Of a stretch of DNA of 64,000 nucleotides, positions 33,235 through 43,520 are shown piece after piece. The notes under the pieces are model-generated. The model had not been told where the DNA came from. It saw nothing but the letters and a program-made list of their open reading frames with translations, and ran no database searches. How positions within the stretch are numbered: position 1 is the stretch's first letter; the number at the start of each line of letters is the position of its first letter. This DNA is from an uncultured Pelagibacteraceae bacterium (lineage in GTDB: Bacteria; Pseudomonadota; Alphaproteobacteria; Pelagibacterales; Pelagibacteraceae): contig CACNVX010000003.1 of the NCBI GenBank assembly GCA_902624045.1, forward strand, positions 1-64,000, in the 5' to 3' direction. The translations under genes and the position numbers were made by a program.

Positions 33235-35460
33235 ATGCTCAAAAAAATATTATTTTTAGGTTTCACTGTAACAACATTAATGTTTTCAAATAATCTCTTT
33301 GCTGGAATCAATTCAATTGTTCCATTAAAAAAACCTGTTTTAAGTAATGAAGAAATTCAAAAAAAAATATCAATAAATATACTAAAACCTTTAAAGAAAC
33401 CCTCACAAAAAAAGGAGATCAAAATTGAGGAAGTAGTTGTTAAAAAAGAGTTAATTTTAAAAGAAAAAAAGTTAAGTTTTAAAATACCAAAGAAAAAACC
33501 AACTGTTGCTGGTCTTAGTACTAGCATGAATATAAAAATATCAAAATATTACAATAAAAGAGATTATGGAATAGCTAAAAAAGCCATTTCTGAAATGCAA
33601 AAAAGTAAATGGTCCTCTGCACTTAAAATATCAAAAAAAGCAAAAGACAAATCAATTTATAATTTTATACAATGGAGACATCTTTTAACGTCTGGTAATC
33701 AAGCATCCTTTTATGAATATCAAGTTTTTTTAAATAATAATTCAGATTATCCAAGAATAGAAAGAGTTAGATATCTAGCAGAACATAAACTATCAACAAA
33801 AACTGTTTCGCCAAAAAAAATAATAAATTGGTTTGGAGAAAAAGATCCATTAAGTGGTTATGGTAAAATGATACTTGGAGAAAGTCACATTTTAATTGGA
33901 GACAAAAATAAGGGTAAAAAACTAATTAAAGAAGGTTGGATAACAGCAGATTTATCTAAAAATGAATTAAGATACTTTAGAAAAAAATATAAAAAATTCT
34001 TAAATGCAGATGACTATATAAAACGAGCTGATTATTTAGCCTGGAACGGTGATCGTTGGGATTTACAAAGATTAATAAGATATCTGCCAAAAGATTATGA
34101 ACTTTTATATAACGCGAGATATCTTTTAATGAGTAAAGGTTATGGCGTGGACCAAGCAATAGCAAATGTTCCTCAAAAATTTAAGAATGATGCTGGGTTA
34201 AACTATGATCGATTAAAATGGAGAAGAAAAAAAGGCCGTGTAGACTCTTCAACAGAAATCTTATTGAAAATAAGAAATGATAAAGAATATTTAGTCAGAC
34301 CTGATAAATGGTGGAAAGAAAGAGAAATTATTTCAAGAGCATTACTATATAAAAAGAAATACGAAATTTCATATAAAATCTCAAGTAATCATGGAATGAC
34401 TGAAGGATCAGAATATGCTGAAGCAGAATGGATGAGTGGTTGGATAGCATTCAGTTTTTTAAAAGATCCATTGACTGCTAAAAATCATTTTAAAAATTTT
34501 TATGAAAATGTTAGTTACCCAATAAGCCTGTCTAGGGGTGCTTATTGGCTTGGGAGAGCCTATGAGAAAATAGGTGATAGAGAACAATCAAATAATTGGT
34601 ATAGAGAAGCAACAAAATATCTAACAACATATTATGGTCAACTAGCTTTTTTGAAATTAAATCCAAATGGAAAATTTGAATTAGATAAAGATAGGGAAAT
34701 CGATCCAAAATATAGAATTCAATTTTTTAATAAAGAACTTGTAAAAATTTCTTATCTTTTAGATGAATTAAAGAAAGATAAATATACAAAACATATTTTA
34801 AGACATTTAGCGAACGATAATATAGCTAAAGGCAGTGAGCTTTTAGCTGCAGAATTAGCCACTAGTATAAACAGATACGATTTTGCTATTCAAGTTTCAA
34901 AGATTGCTTCTTACCAAAAAAGGTTTCATAATAAATACAATTACCCAATAATTAGTACACCTAAATATATTAACAAAAGAAAAATTCCAGAAAGTGCTTT
35001 AATCCTATCTATAATTAGACAAGAAAGTGAATTTGATTTAGAGGCTAATAGTCATGCTGGTGCAAAAGGATTAATGCAATTGATGCCTTACACAGCAAAA
35101 TTAGTTTCAAAACAAGCTAAACTTCCTTATTCAAAATCAAGATTAACTAAAGATCCTGAATATAATATCAATTTAGGATCTCACTATATAGCTGGGCTGA
35201 TTCTTCAATATGACGGTGCTTACCCTTTTGCAGTCGCTGCATATAATGCTGGGCCCAACAGAGTTAAATATTGGAAAAGAATAAATAAAGATCCACAAAA
35301 AAAACAAGTTGACTATGTTGATTGGGTTGAATTGATAAAATTTAGAGAAACTAGAAATTATGTACAGCGTGTTTTGGAAAATTATAATGTTTATAGATAT
35401 ATACTGGAACAACGACCTGTAGCTATGAAAAACTTTTTTAAGGATCAGCCTCTATTTTAG
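33235..35460 (+). CDS. slt: Soluble-type lytic murein transglycosylase
   Basis: A 741-residue periplasmic enzyme that cleaves peptidoglycan with 1,6-anhydro product. A signal peptide (1-23, ends LFA) is followed by a basic linker with LKKP/IPKKKP motifs, then a long helical superhelix (about 90-560). The catalytic SLT domain starts near 580: IIRQESEFD with Glu597, then GAKGLMQLMPYTAK, NINLGSHYI and AVAAYNAGPNRV. It ends directly at the tRNA-Ser gene. Confidence 0.93.
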   Translation: MLKKILFLGFTVTTLMFSNNLFAGINSIVPLKKPVLSNEEIQKKISINILKPLKKPSQKKEIKIEEVVVKKELILKEKKLSFKIPKKKPTVAGLSTSMNIKISKYYNKRDYGIAKKAISEMQKSKWSSALKISKKAKDKSIYNFIQWRHLLTSGNQASFYEYQVFLNNNSDYPRIERVRYLAEHKLSTKTVSPKKIINWFGEKDPLSGYGKMILGESHILIGDKNKGKKLIKEGWITADLSKNELRYFRKKYKKFLNADDYIKRADYLAWNGDRWDLQRLIRYLPKDYELLYNARYLLMSKGYGVDQAIANVPQKFKNDAGLNYDRLKWRRKKGRVDSSTEILLKIRNDKEYLVRPDKWWKEREIISRALLYKKKYEISYKISSNHGMTEGSEYAEAEWMSGWIAFSFLKDPLTAKNHFKNFYENVSYPISLSRGAYWLGRAYEKIGDREQSNNWYREATKYLTTYYGQLAFLKLNPNGKFELDKDREIDPKYRIQFFNKELVKISYLLDELKKDKYTKHILRHLANDNIAKGSELLAAELATSINRYDFAIQVSKIASYQKRFHNKYNYPIISTPKYINKRKIPESALILSIIRQESEFDLEANSHAGAKGLMQLMPYTAKLVSKQAKLPYSKSRLTKDPEYNINLGSHYIAGLILQYDGAYPFAVAAYNAGPNRVKYWKRINKDPQKKQVDYVDWVELIKFRETRNYVQRVLENYNVYRYILEQRPVAMKNFFKDQPLF

Positions 35461-35552
35461 TGGCGGAAGAGGAGGGATTCGAACCCTCGGTACAAGTTTC
35501 CTCGCACGGTCATTTAGCAAACGACTGGTTTCAGCCTCTCACCCACTCTTCC
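35461..35552 (-). tRNA. tRNA-Ser (anticodon GCU)
   Basis: Read on the minus strand, GGAAGAG (35552-35546) pairs with CTCTTCC to form the acceptor stem, followed by discriminator G and an encoded CCA (35463-35461). The T arm is GAGGG-TTCGAAT-CCCTC, and a long variable arm makes this a class II tRNA of 92 nt. The anticodon loop TTGCTAA gives anticodon GCU (35518-35516), reading AGC/AGU. The CCA end touches the slt stop codon with no gap. Confidence 0.96.
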
Positions 35553-35580
35553 GTATGACATTGTGTATTAAGCGATTGTA

Positions 35581-35609
35581 TTGAAAATTCAATATATATA
35601 AAGTATTTA
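35581..35609 (+). promoter_or_regulatory. Candidate promoter for soxBDAG
   Basis: TTGAAA (35581-35586) and TATTTA (35604-35609) are 17 bp apart. Ten bases separate the -10 box from the soxB ATG, and no Shine-Dalgarno is visible; the transcript is predicted to begin about 4 nt before the ATG. Confidence 0.5.
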
Positions 35610-35619
35610 TTCAATTATT

Positions 35620-36873
35620 ATGAAAAATAAGTACTCAGTATTTTCGTTAATTAAAAATGCTTTTTCATATCATGAAAATTGGCAAAGAGCATGGAAAGAC
35701 CCTGCTCCTAAAAAAGAGTACGATGCAGTTATTGTTGGTGGTGGTGGACATGGATTAGCAACAGCCTACTATTTAGCAAAAAAACACAATATGAATAATA
35801 TTGCTGTAGTCGAGAAAGGTTGGATTGGTGGAGGGAATACTGGACGGAATACTACAATTATTAGATCAAATTATTTATGGGACGCTAGTGCAGGATTATA
35901 TGATCATGCATTAAAAATTTGGGAAGGCTTGTCTCAAGAACTAAATTACAATGTAATGTTTAGTCAAAGAGGTGTAATGAACCTTGCGCATAATTTACAA
36001 GATGTTAGAGACTTAAAAAGACGAACACATGCAAATAGACTTAATGGTATTGATGCAGTTTACTTAAGCACTGAAGAAGTTAAAAAATTTTGTCCAATTA
36101 TAAATACATCGCCAGATATTAGATACCCTGTTTTAGGAGGAACTTTACAACGTAGAGCTGGTACAGCGAGACACGATGCGGTTGCATGGGGATATGCCAG
36201 AGGAGCTGATGCAATGGGTGTTGATATTATTCAAAATTGTGAAGTTAAAGGAATAAAAAGAAATGGAGATATTGTTGAAGGAATAGAAACAACAAAAGGA
36301 TTTATAAAAACTAAGAAAATTGGTGTAGTTGCAGCTGGTCATTCTAGTGTAATAGCAAATATGGCTGGTCTAAGACTTCCACTTGAAAGTAAACCTTTGC
36401 AAGCTTTAGTTTCTGAACCTGTGAAACCAATTATTGATACAGTTGTAATGTCTAACGCAGTGCATGCATATGTCAGTCAATCTGACAAAGGAGAATTAGT
36501 CATTGGTGCTGGAACGGATGATTATGTTTCTTATACTCAAAAAGGTAGCCATCAAATAGTTGAAGGAACGTTAAATGCTATTTTAGAATTATATCCTATT
36601 TTCAGTAGAATGAGAATGTTAAGACAATGGGGAGGAATTGTAGATATTTGTCCTGACGCTAGTCCAATTTTAAGTAAAACTTCAATTAAAGGATTATACT
36701 TTAATTGTGGTTGGGGTACTGGAGGATTTAAAGCAACTCCTGGATCTGGAGATTTGTTTGCACATACTATTGCAAATGATGAACCACACAAACTTAATGC
36801 TGCATTTAATTTAAATCGATTTGTAAGTGGAGACCTTGTTGATGAACATGGGGCTGCAGCGGTTGCTCATTAA
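35620..36873 (+). CDS. soxB: Sarcosine oxidase, beta subunit
   Basis: A 417-residue flavoprotein subunit of the heterotetrameric enzyme that oxidatively demethylates sarcosine to glycine, producing methylene-THF and H2O2. The FAD-binding loop [20 protein letters not shown] is near residues 39-58, [17 protein letters not shown] covers the covalent-FMN histidine region of homologues, and [12 protein letters not shown] lies near the C-terminus. Its stop shares a base with the soxD ATG. Sarcosine or glycine-betaine breakdown is a known SAR11 trait. Confidence 0.95.
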   Translation: MKNKYSVFSLIKNAFSYHENWQRAWKDPAPKKEYDAVIVGGGGHGLATAYYLAKKHNMNNIAVVEKGWIGGGNTGRNTTIIRSNYLWDASAGLYDHALKIWEGLSQELNYNVMFSQRGVMNLAHNLQDVRDLKRRTHANRLNGIDAVYLSTEEVKKFCPIINTSPDIRYPVLGGTLQRRAGTARHDAVAWGYARGADAMGVDIIQNCEVKGIKRNGDIVEGIETTKGFIKTKKIGVVAAGHSSVIANMAGLRLPLESKPLQALVSEPVKPIIDTVVMSNAVHAYVSQSDKGELVIGAGTDDYVSYTQKGSHQIVEGTLNAILELYPIFSRMRMLRQWGGIVDICPDASPILSKTSIKGLYFNCGWGTGGFKATPGSGDLFAHTIANDEPHKLNAAFNLNRFVSGDLVDEHGAAAVAH

Positions 36874-37148
36874 TGTTTTTAATAAACTGCCCGTACTGTG
36901 GAGAACGTGATCAGCAAGAATTTAAAGCTGGTGGTGAAGCTCACATTGAAAGACCTAAACAACCAACAGAATTAAGTGATGATGAGTGGGCAGAATATTT
37001 GTTTATGAGAAAAAATATTAAAGGTGTGCAATTTGAAAGATGGAATCATGCACATGGTTGTCGTAAATGGTTTAATATGGTTAGAGATACATCTAACGAT
37101 GAAATAAAAGCAATTTATAAAATGGGTGAAAAACCACCTTCTCAATAA
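36873..37148 (+). CDS. soxD: Sarcosine oxidase, delta subunit
   Basis: A 91-residue zinc-binding subunit. NCPYCGERDQQEF has the first two Cys, and HAHGCRKWFNMVRDT the His and third Cys. WAEYLFMRKNIKGVQFERW is conserved in SoxD. It has no other known domain. One base overlaps soxB; one base separates it from soxA. Confidence 0.95.
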   Translation: MFLINCPYCGERDQQEFKAGGEAHIERPKQPTELSDDEWAEYLFMRKNIKGVQFERWNHAHGCRKWFNMVRDTSNDEIKAIYKMGEKPPSQ

Positions 37149-37149
37149 A

Positions 37150-40100
37150 ATGACTAAAAATTTAAGAGTAAAAACTAGTGAGTATATTGATGAAACTAAT
37201 AGAATTTCCTTCAAATTTAATGGCAAAACTTATCACGGTTATAAAGGAGATACTTTAGCTTCTGCATTACTTGCAAATGATGTTCATTTGGTGGGTCGAA
37301 GCTTTAAATATCATAGACCTAGAGGAATTATGACGTCGGGTTCAGAAGAACCAAATGCCATAGTACAAATAAACCCTGGTACCAACAGAACAGAACCTAA
37401 TGTTAGAGCAACAGAAGTCGAGATTTACGAGGGTTTAGAAGCATCTAGTCAAAATTGTTGGCCAAGTGTAGAATTTGATATTGGTGGAATAAACAATTTT
37501 CTCTCCCCTTTTTTTCCAGCAGGTTTTTATTACAAAACATTTATGTGGCCTGCTAGTTTCTGGGAAAAATATGAATTTTTCATAAGACATTCAGCTGGTT
37601 TAGGAAAATCACCAACATCTAGTGACCCTGACGTTTATGACCACCGAAATGTTCACTGTGATGTATTGGTTGTAGGCGCAGGTATAGCAGGGATATTAGC
37701 AGCAAAAAATGCAGCTAAAAACAATTTTAAAACTTTATTAGTTGATGAAAAAAATGAACTTGGTGGATCAACTATTTATGAAAATAACGAATTCAATAAA
37801 ATTGATAATAAAAAACCTTCAGAGTGGTTAAAAAAAGAAATAGAGGACCTTAAAGATATTGAAAATCTTGAGATAAAAACTAGAACAAGTGTGGCCGCTT
37901 ATCATCAATATAATTATCTCTTAGCTAGAGAAAATTTAACTGATCATTTAGAGACTAAAGATAAAACAAATAAAATCAGACAAAGACTTCTTAAAATTAG
38001 GGCTAAGAAAGTTATTTTAGCCACAGGTGCATTAGAAAGACCATTAATATTTAATAATAATGATAGACCAGGAATAATACTTTCTTCTGCTGTAAAAAAA
38101 TACAGTGAATTTTATGGTGTTGCGTGTGGTAGTAAAAATGTATTTTTTACTAACAATGATAGCGCTTATGAAAGTGCTTTGTCACTATACAACAAAGGTA
38201 TAAATGTTGAAGCAATTATTGATATAAGAGAGCAATCTGAAAGTAAAATTGTTAAAAAAGTTGAAGAAGTAGGTATCAAAATTTACTGGTCTTATTCGAT
38301 TGTTGATACAGCTGGATACAAAAGACTAAATAGTGTTTCAATTATGAAGCTATCTAATGATGGTACTTCTGTTACTGGAAGTAAAATTTCTATTTCATGT
38401 GATTGCTTAGGAGTTGCTGGTGGTTGGACACCTGCAGTGCATTTATATACACAATCAGGCAGTAAACTTGTATTTGATGAGGAAAAAAATGTATTCTTAC
38501 CAAATCAAAATACATCTAACCAAATAAGTGTAGGATCTTGTGGTGGAGATTTTAAGATCGATGAAATTATTAAAAATTTAAATCAAAAACTTAAAGATAA
38601 CTTAAACATTAAAGAAACAGATTTTGATAACATTAAAGTTGAGATTGATCAGGAAAACTCAAAAAGAAATATTTGGTTACTACCTTCTAATAAACCTTTA
38701 GGCAAAACTAAACCATTTGTAGATTATCAAAACGATGCAACTGCTAAAGATATTAAGCTAGCATTAAGAGAAGGTTTTAGATCTATTGAACATGTAAAAA
38801 GATACACGACTACTGGTATGGGAACTGATCAAGGTAAACTAGGGAATATGCATGCGTTAGGCATAATTGCTGATACAGCAGGTGTTAAAATGGGAGAATT
38901 AGGAACAACCACTTTTAGACCTCCTTACACACCTTTGACATTTGGGACAATTGTTGGTCGAAATGTAGGAAAATTTTTTGATATTTTTAGAAGAACACCA
39001 ATGAATGATTGGCATGTTGAAAATAAAGCTAAATTTGAAAATGTAGGTCAATGGAAGCGTGCATGGTATTACCCTATTAATGGAGAGACAATGCATCAAG
39101 CGGTACAAAGAGAAAGTAAGGCAGCAAGAGAGAGTGCTGGTATATTGGATGCCTCTACACTTGGTAAAATTGATATTCAAGGAAGTGACGCTTCAGAATT
39201 TTTAAATAGAATTTACACTAATGCTTGGTCTAAATTAGCTATTGGTAAATGCAGATATGGTCTGATGCTAAATGAAGATGGTATGGTTTATGATGATGGT
39301 GTTACAACTAGATTGGGAGAAAATCATTATATAATGAGCACAACAACAGGTGGAGCTGCTAATGTTTTAGGAAAGCTTGAAGATTATCTTCAAACAGAAT
39401 GGCCAGAACTAGATGTATACTTAACATCTGTAACTGATCATTATGCTACTGCAAGCTTATGTGGTCCTAATAGCAAAAATATTCTTAAAAAAATAATACC
39501 AGATTTAGATTTATCAGATGAAAATTTTCCGCACATGTCATTTAAGGAAGCCAATATTGGTAATATCAAATGTAGAATAATGAGAATTAGTTTTACAGGT
39601 GAACATAGTTACGAAATTAATGTTCAGGCGAGTTATGGAAAAGATTTATGGGAAAAATGTATAGAGGCAGGTAAAGAGTTTAATATTACGCCTTATGGAA
39701 CTGAAACAATGCACTTATTGAGAGCAGAAAAAGGTTTTATAATTGTTGGTCAAGATACAGATGGAACTATGACACCTATTGATCTTCAAATGGATTGGAT
39801 AGTTAGCAAAAAGAAATATGATTTTATAGGTAAAAGATCTCTATACAGATCCGATACTATGAAAGAAGATAGAAAACAATTAGTAGGATTGTTAACCGAT
39901 GATCCAGAAATAGTTTTAGAAGAAGGAGCTCAAATTGTTTCAAAGTTAAATCAAAGTCCTGTTGAAATGCTTGGACATGTAACTTCAAGTTATTTCAGTC
40001 CAAACTTAAATAAATCAATTGCACTAGCAGTTGTTAGAGGTGGAAAAGACATGATGGGTAAAAAACTTTTTATACCAATGGAAGATAAAAATATTAATGT

Positions 40101-40155
40101 AACTGTTGCAAATCCAGTTTTTTATGATGAAAAAAATGAGAGGTTAAATGCTTAA
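37150..40155 (+). CDS. soxA: Sarcosine oxidase, alpha subunit
   Basis: A 1001-residue subunit with an N-terminal 2Fe-2S-ferredoxin-like segment (FKFNGKTYHGYKGDTLASALLAN), an NAD/FAD Rossmann domain starting near 172 (DVLVVGAGIAGILAAKNAAKN) and a C-terminal aminomethyltransferase/GcvT-like folate domain (about 610-1000). The last half handles the one-carbon transfer to THF. I start at 37150, one base after the soxD stop, rather than a frame start at 37126 inside soxD. Overlaps soxG by 8 nt. Confidence 0.95.
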   Translation: MTKNLRVKTSEYIDETNRISFKFNGKTYHGYKGDTLASALLANDVHLVGRSFKYHRPRGIMTSGSEEPNAIVQINPGTNRTEPNVRATEVEIYEGLEASSQNCWPSVEFDIGGINNFLSPFFPAGFYYKTFMWPASFWEKYEFFIRHSAGLGKSPTSSDPDVYDHRNVHCDVLVVGAGIAGILAAKNAAKNNFKTLLVDEKNELGGSTIYENNEFNKIDNKKPSEWLKKEIEDLKDIENLEIKTRTSVAAYHQYNYLLARENLTDHLETKDKTNKIRQRLLKIRAKKVILATGALERPLIFNNNDRPGIILSSAVKKYSEFYGVACGSKNVFFTNNDSAYESALSLYNKGINVEAIIDIREQSESKIVKKVEEVGIKIYWSYSIVDTAGYKRLNSVSIMKLSNDGTSVTGSKISISCDCLGVAGGWTPAVHLYTQSGSKLVFDEEKNVFLPNQNTSNQISVGSCGGDFKIDEIIKNLNQKLKDNLNIKETDFDNIKVEIDQENSKRNIWLLPSNKPLGKTKPFVDYQNDATAKDIKLALREGFRSIEHVKRYTTTGMGTDQGKLGNMHALGIIADTAGVKMGELGTTTFRPPYTPLTFGTIVGRNVGKFFDIFRRTPMNDWHVENKAKFENVGQWKRAWYYPINGETMHQAVQRESKAARESAGILDASTLGKIDIQGSDASEFLNRIYTNAWSKLAIGKCRYGLMLNEDGMVYDDGVTTRLGENHYIMSTTTGGAANVLGKLEDYLQTEWPELDVYLTSVTDHYATASLCGPNSKNILKKIIPDLDLSDENFPHMSFKEANIGNIKCRIMRISFTGEHSYEINVQASYGKDLWEKCIEAGKEFNITPYGTETMHLLRAEKGFIIVGQDTDGTMTPIDLQMDWIVSKKKYDFIGKRSLYRSDTMKEDRKQLVGLLTDDPEIVLEEGAQIVSKLNQSPVEMLGHVTSSYFSPNLNKSIALAVVRGGKDMMGKKLFIPMEDKNINVTVANPVFYDEKNERLNA

Positions 40156-40711
40156 TTATAATTCAGTTATTAAAAATGAAATTAATCATGAAAGTGTTTC
40201 TATAAAAGAAATCTCTCCGGTAATAAAAATTAATGTAAGAGGTAAAAAAAGAGAGTTTTTAACAAATATTGGTAAAAATCTTAATATGATTTTACCAACA
40301 GAGGCAAACACTTCATCAACGAGTGACAAATTAACAGCTATATGGCTTAGCCCAGATGAATGGATGATAGTCTCAAATGAGCTAGCGAGTAAAGACACTA
40401 ATAAAAACGATCTATATGAGGTCTTATTTAATAGTATTTCAAAAACAAATTTAGGTGCTGTTATAGATGTAACAGATCAATTTGTTCAATTAGAGCTTAA
40501 AGGAAACAATATCTTTGAAATTTTTTCAGCAGGATCTCCCTTTAATTTTAATGAATTTAAGGAAAAGAAAGGATCAACAACCCAAACAGTTTTAAATCAC
40601 ATAGATGTAATTCTTCATCATAAAGATGAAAATATTGTGAATTTATTTGTTAGAAGGTCTTTTGCCGAACATCTTTATTCTTGGATTGAAGACAGTGCCT
40701 CTAGGCTATAG
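40148..40711 (+). CDS. soxG: Sarcosine oxidase, gamma subunit
   Basis: A 187-residue subunit related to the GcvT fold. KINVRGKKREFLTNIGKNLNMILP, TAIWLSPDEWMIVS, AVIDVTDQFVQLELKGNN and VRRSFAEHLYSWIEDSA are typical of SoxG. It is the last gene of soxBDAG; its stop codon is the loop of a terminator-like hairpin. Confidence 0.9.
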   Translation: MLNYNSVIKNEINHESVSIKEISPVIKINVRGKKREFLTNIGKNLNMILPTEANTSSTSDKLTAIWLSPDEWMIVSNELASKDTNKNDLYEVLFNSISKTNLGAVIDVTDQFVQLELKGNNIFEIFSAGSPFNFNEFKEKKGSTTQTVLNHIDVILHHKDENIVNLFVRRSFAEHLYSWIEDSASRL

Positions 40712-40725
40712 TAGCTTATTTTTTT
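40702..40725 (+). terminator. Intrinsic terminator of soxBDAG
   Basis: TAGGCTA and TAGCTTA form a 7-bp stem (one G-T pair) around a 3-nt loop TAG, followed at once by seven T (40719-40725). The loop TAG (40709-40711) is the soxG stop codon. The stem end also encodes the stop codon of the convergent nuclease gene (40716-40718 on the minus strand). Confidence 0.55.
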
Positions 40726-41243
40726 CTTCTATAATCCCATGGCATTTCAAATTTACCTTGCCAGAGACCTAATTTATTATTTTTAGCATTAATTTCATCA
40801 GATACATATTTTTTTGAGTATTTTCTATAAACTACTGCGTAACCATTAGAAACTAGCCATGAGTTTAAATTTAAATTTCTTTTATAACATTCTCCAATCA
40901 ATCTATTATATCTATCAACGTTTAAAATTTTACATTTAATTTCTTTATTATTAACTTTTTTTTTTAATTTTTCAGTTGAAATTTTTCCACAAGGATAGTC
41001 TTTGTGAAAAGAAAAAAAAATTATTGTTAAATAGGGTTTTTTACACATCTGTTTGAACTCGGGAGCATCTATTCCATGCAGTCTAATTTTTTTTGCATTA
41101 ATTTTAATTGTATCACCATCAATGATTTGTGCATTACCAGAGATTTCTTTTATTTCTTCAGACTTAACATCATTATATGTAAGTATAAAAAAGATAGAAC
41201 AAATTATGATTAAAATTATTACTTTTTTTTTAGTAAAAAACAT
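40716..41243 (-). CDS. Thermonuclease-family (SNase-like) secreted or anchored nuclease
   Basis: A 175-residue protein with an N-terminal hydrophobic segment (about 8-23) that acts as signal or anchor. The SNase fold shows IIDGDTIKINAKKIRLHGIDAPE (first Asp and Arg), DRYNRLIGECY (second Arg) and WLVSNGYAVVYRKYSKKYVSDE, then GLWQGKFEMPWDYRR. Its role may be phosphate or nucleotide scavenging outside the cytoplasm, which is inference. Convergent with soxG. Confidence 0.85.
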   Translation of the reverse strand: MFFTKKKVIILIIICSIFFILTYNDVKSEEIKEISGNAQIIDGDTIKINAKKIRLHGIDAPEFKQMCKKPYLTIIFFSFHKDYPCGKISTEKLKKKVNNKEIKCKILNVDRYNRLIGECYKRNLNLNSWLVSNGYAVVYRKYSKKYVSDEINAKNNKLGLWQGKFEMPWDYRRKK

Positions 41244-41264
41244 TCTATTTCTATCTTCAAAAAA

Positions 41265-42602
41265 TTAAACATAAGCTAGTTTATTATTTATGTAATACTT
41301 CACATATAAAAATAACAGAAGCGAAATTGTCCATTGAAATATAGCCCATATATAAAAAAAGGTTTTAAAATCTGCACCGATAGTTATTGCTATATAAAAC
41401 GATAAAATAGGCACAACCACATTTCTTATGATATTATTAATCATAGCTTTTCCCGATCTCTTTAAAGCCATAAAAAAACCATTTGATAAGAAAAATATTG
41501 GATAGGCAGGTAATATAATTGCAGAAATTTTTAAATAAATCGATCCATATAAAATAACCTCTTTATCAGATGAAAAGAATTTTGGGACAACATCTGCTAA
41601 TGAAAAAACTAATATTCCAGCAATTATCATTAAAAAAATTCCATATTTTATTGATACAAAATAAGTATTTTCCACTCTATCAAGAAATTTAGCACCAATA
41701 TTTTGGGCTATTATAGAAATTATTGCGGTATTAATTCCTAATATTGGAAGTAACACAACTTGTTCTATTCTTGTTGCTGCACCATAACCAGCTACTGCAT
41801 ATTCGCCTGATAAACCAACAAAACTAAAAACTATTATTGCAGCAATTGAATAGCCAAAAATTGCTAAAGCAATGGGCATAGATTGAAAAAAAATTTCTAT
41901 AAGAAACAAAAATTTTATTTTTAAGTATTCGATAGTAATATGTTTAATTCTACTATTATTGATTATTTTTATTAGGATAATTAAAAATGAAACAGACTGA
42001 GCAATTAATGTTGCTATACCTATGCCTGCTACACCAAGTGGTGGAATAAATAAAAAACCAAAAATCAAAATAGGATTTAAGATTATATTTAATAAAAAGG
42101 ATAAGATTAAAACATTTCTATAAGTTACTGTATCACCTTCAGCATGCAAAAAAGAATTCAAAGCTACAACTAAAATAAATATAATTGTTCCTGGAAATAT
42201 AATATTCATATATTCAAGACCCAAATCTGTCACTTCTTTAGAGGAATTCATAATATAGAATACTTTTTCTGAAAAGAATAAGCCGATGAAAGTTATAAAA
42301 AGTGAAATTATTATTCCAAAAAAAATTACATGAGTAAAATATTTTAAAGCTTTCTTTTCATTTTTTTCACCTATACTACTGCCAATAAGAGATGTTCCAG
42401 CTACCGTAACACCAATTGAGGTTGCAACTATAATAAAATATAAAGGAAAAGATTTACTTAGTGCTGCTAAGGCCTCTGGTGATATTTTGCCTGCATAGAA
42501 AGTATCTACAATATTATAGAGCGTTTGAAATAATGTTCCAACACTTGCAGGTATAGCAAGTTTTTTCACTAATCTTGAAATGTCATCTTTCAATAAATCC
42601 AT
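41265..42602 (-). CDS. MATE-family efflux transporter
   Basis: A 445-residue membrane protein with about 12 helices in two homologous bundles. The N-terminus LAIPASVGTLFQTLYNIVDTFYAGKISPEALAA is the MATE signature, and the second half repeats MPIALAIFGYSIAAIIV and GAATRIEQVVLLP. Such carriers export cationic or lipophilic compounds by H+ or Na+ antiport; the substrate is not readable. It stands between the nuclease and trhO genes. Confidence 0.88.
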   Translation of the reverse strand: MDLLKDDISRLVKKLAIPASVGTLFQTLYNIVDTFYAGKISPEALAALSKSFPLYFIIVATSIGVTVAGTSLIGSSIGEKNEKKALKYFTHVIFFGIIISLFITFIGLFFSEKVFYIMNSSKEVTDLGLEYMNIIFPGTIIFILVVALNSFLHAEGDTVTYRNVLILSFLLNIILNPILIFGFLFIPPLGVAGIGIATLIAQSVSFLIILIKIINNSRIKHITIEYLKIKFLFLIEIFFQSMPIALAIFGYSIAAIIVFSFVGLSGEYAVAGYGAATRIEQVVLLPILGINTAIISIIAQNIGAKFLDRVENTYFVSIKYGIFLMIIAGILVFSLADVVPKFFSSDKEVILYGSIYLKISAIILPAYPIFFLSNGFFMALKRSGKAMINNIIRNVVVPILSFYIAITIGADFKTFFYIWAIFQWTISLLLFLYVKYYINNKLAYV

Positions 42603-42614
42603 AATGAAAATAAA

Positions 42615-43520
42615 TTAATACTCTTTTTGGAAGGTATGTCTTTTTCCCTCTTTTTTAGCAAGATTTATTTGCTTTTGCCGCATTCTAAATCTTAATTTTT
42701 GATCTTTTGTTAATGTTGAGTAACACTTTGGACACGAAACACCTTCTTCATATTTTTCTGACTTTTTTTCTTTTGTTGAAAGAGGTTTTCTACAACCACT
42801 ACAAATTCCGTATGTTCCTATTTTTAATCCATGTTTTAGACTAACTCTATTATCAAAAACAAAGCACTCACCTCTCCATAAACTTTTTTTCTTATTAGTT
42901 TTTTTTAGATAATTTAAAATACCACCATTTAACTGATAAATATTCTTAAACCCTTTTTTCTCTAAATATACAGATGCTTTTTCACATCGTATACCACCAG
43001 TACAAAACATAGCTATGGGCTGATTTTTATTTAATTTTTTTAAATATTTAGGAAAGTCCCTAAAGTTATCAATCTCAGGATTAATTGCACCTTTAAATGT
43101 TCCAACATCGTACTCAAATGGCTTTCTTGCATCTATGAGAATAGTTTCTTTTTTTTTAATTAACTTGTTCCATTTACTTGGATCTACATGGCTATCTCTT
43201 TTTTTTATTCTTTTATTTAAACTTAAATTCATAGGCACAACCTCATTTTTAATTTTTACTTTAGGTTTATGAAAAGGTTGGAATAAGCTCTTAGAGATAT
43301 TGCTGTTATCGAAATTCTTAAATTTAAGTTTTTTTTTTAATTTATTAATTACGAATTTTATATCTGTCGATTTTCCTGAAACTGTTCCATTAACCCCCTC
43401 TTTAGAAATAATTATTGTTCCTCTAACTTTTTTTTTATTTAAAGTTTCTAATAATCCTTTTTGGTTCTTCTTCAGATAAGGAATTTTAATAAATTTATAA
43501 AAGCCAACTATTACAAACAT
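42615..43520 (-). CDS. trhO: tRNA uridine(34) hydroxylase (rhodanese-domain, TrhO/YceA)
   Basis: A 301-residue cytoplasmic protein. An N-terminal acylphosphatase-like part (1-95: GFYKFIKIPYLKK ... GTIIISKEGVNGTVSG) precedes a rhodanese domain (about 120-210) with Cys173 in AMFCTGGIRCEKA and Cys179, and a C-terminal Cys-rich stretch (CSGCRKPLS ... CPKCYSTL). Known members hydroxylate tRNA U34 independently of prephenate. It shares one base with the O-methyltransferase gene. Confidence 0.9.
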   Translation of the reverse strand: MFVIVGFYKFIKIPYLKKNQKGLLETLNKKKVRGTIIISKEGVNGTVSGKSTDIKFVINKLKKKLKFKNFDNSNISKSLFQPFHKPKVKIKNEVVPMNLSLNKRIKKRDSHVDPSKWNKLIKKKETILIDARKPFEYDVGTFKGAINPEIDNFRDFPKYLKKLNKNQPIAMFCTGGIRCEKASVYLEKKGFKNIYQLNGGILNYLKKTNKKKSLWRGECFVFDNRVSLKHGLKIGTYGICSGCRKPLSTKEKKSEKYEEGVSCPKCYSTLTKDQKLRFRMRQKQINLAKKEGKRHTFQKEY

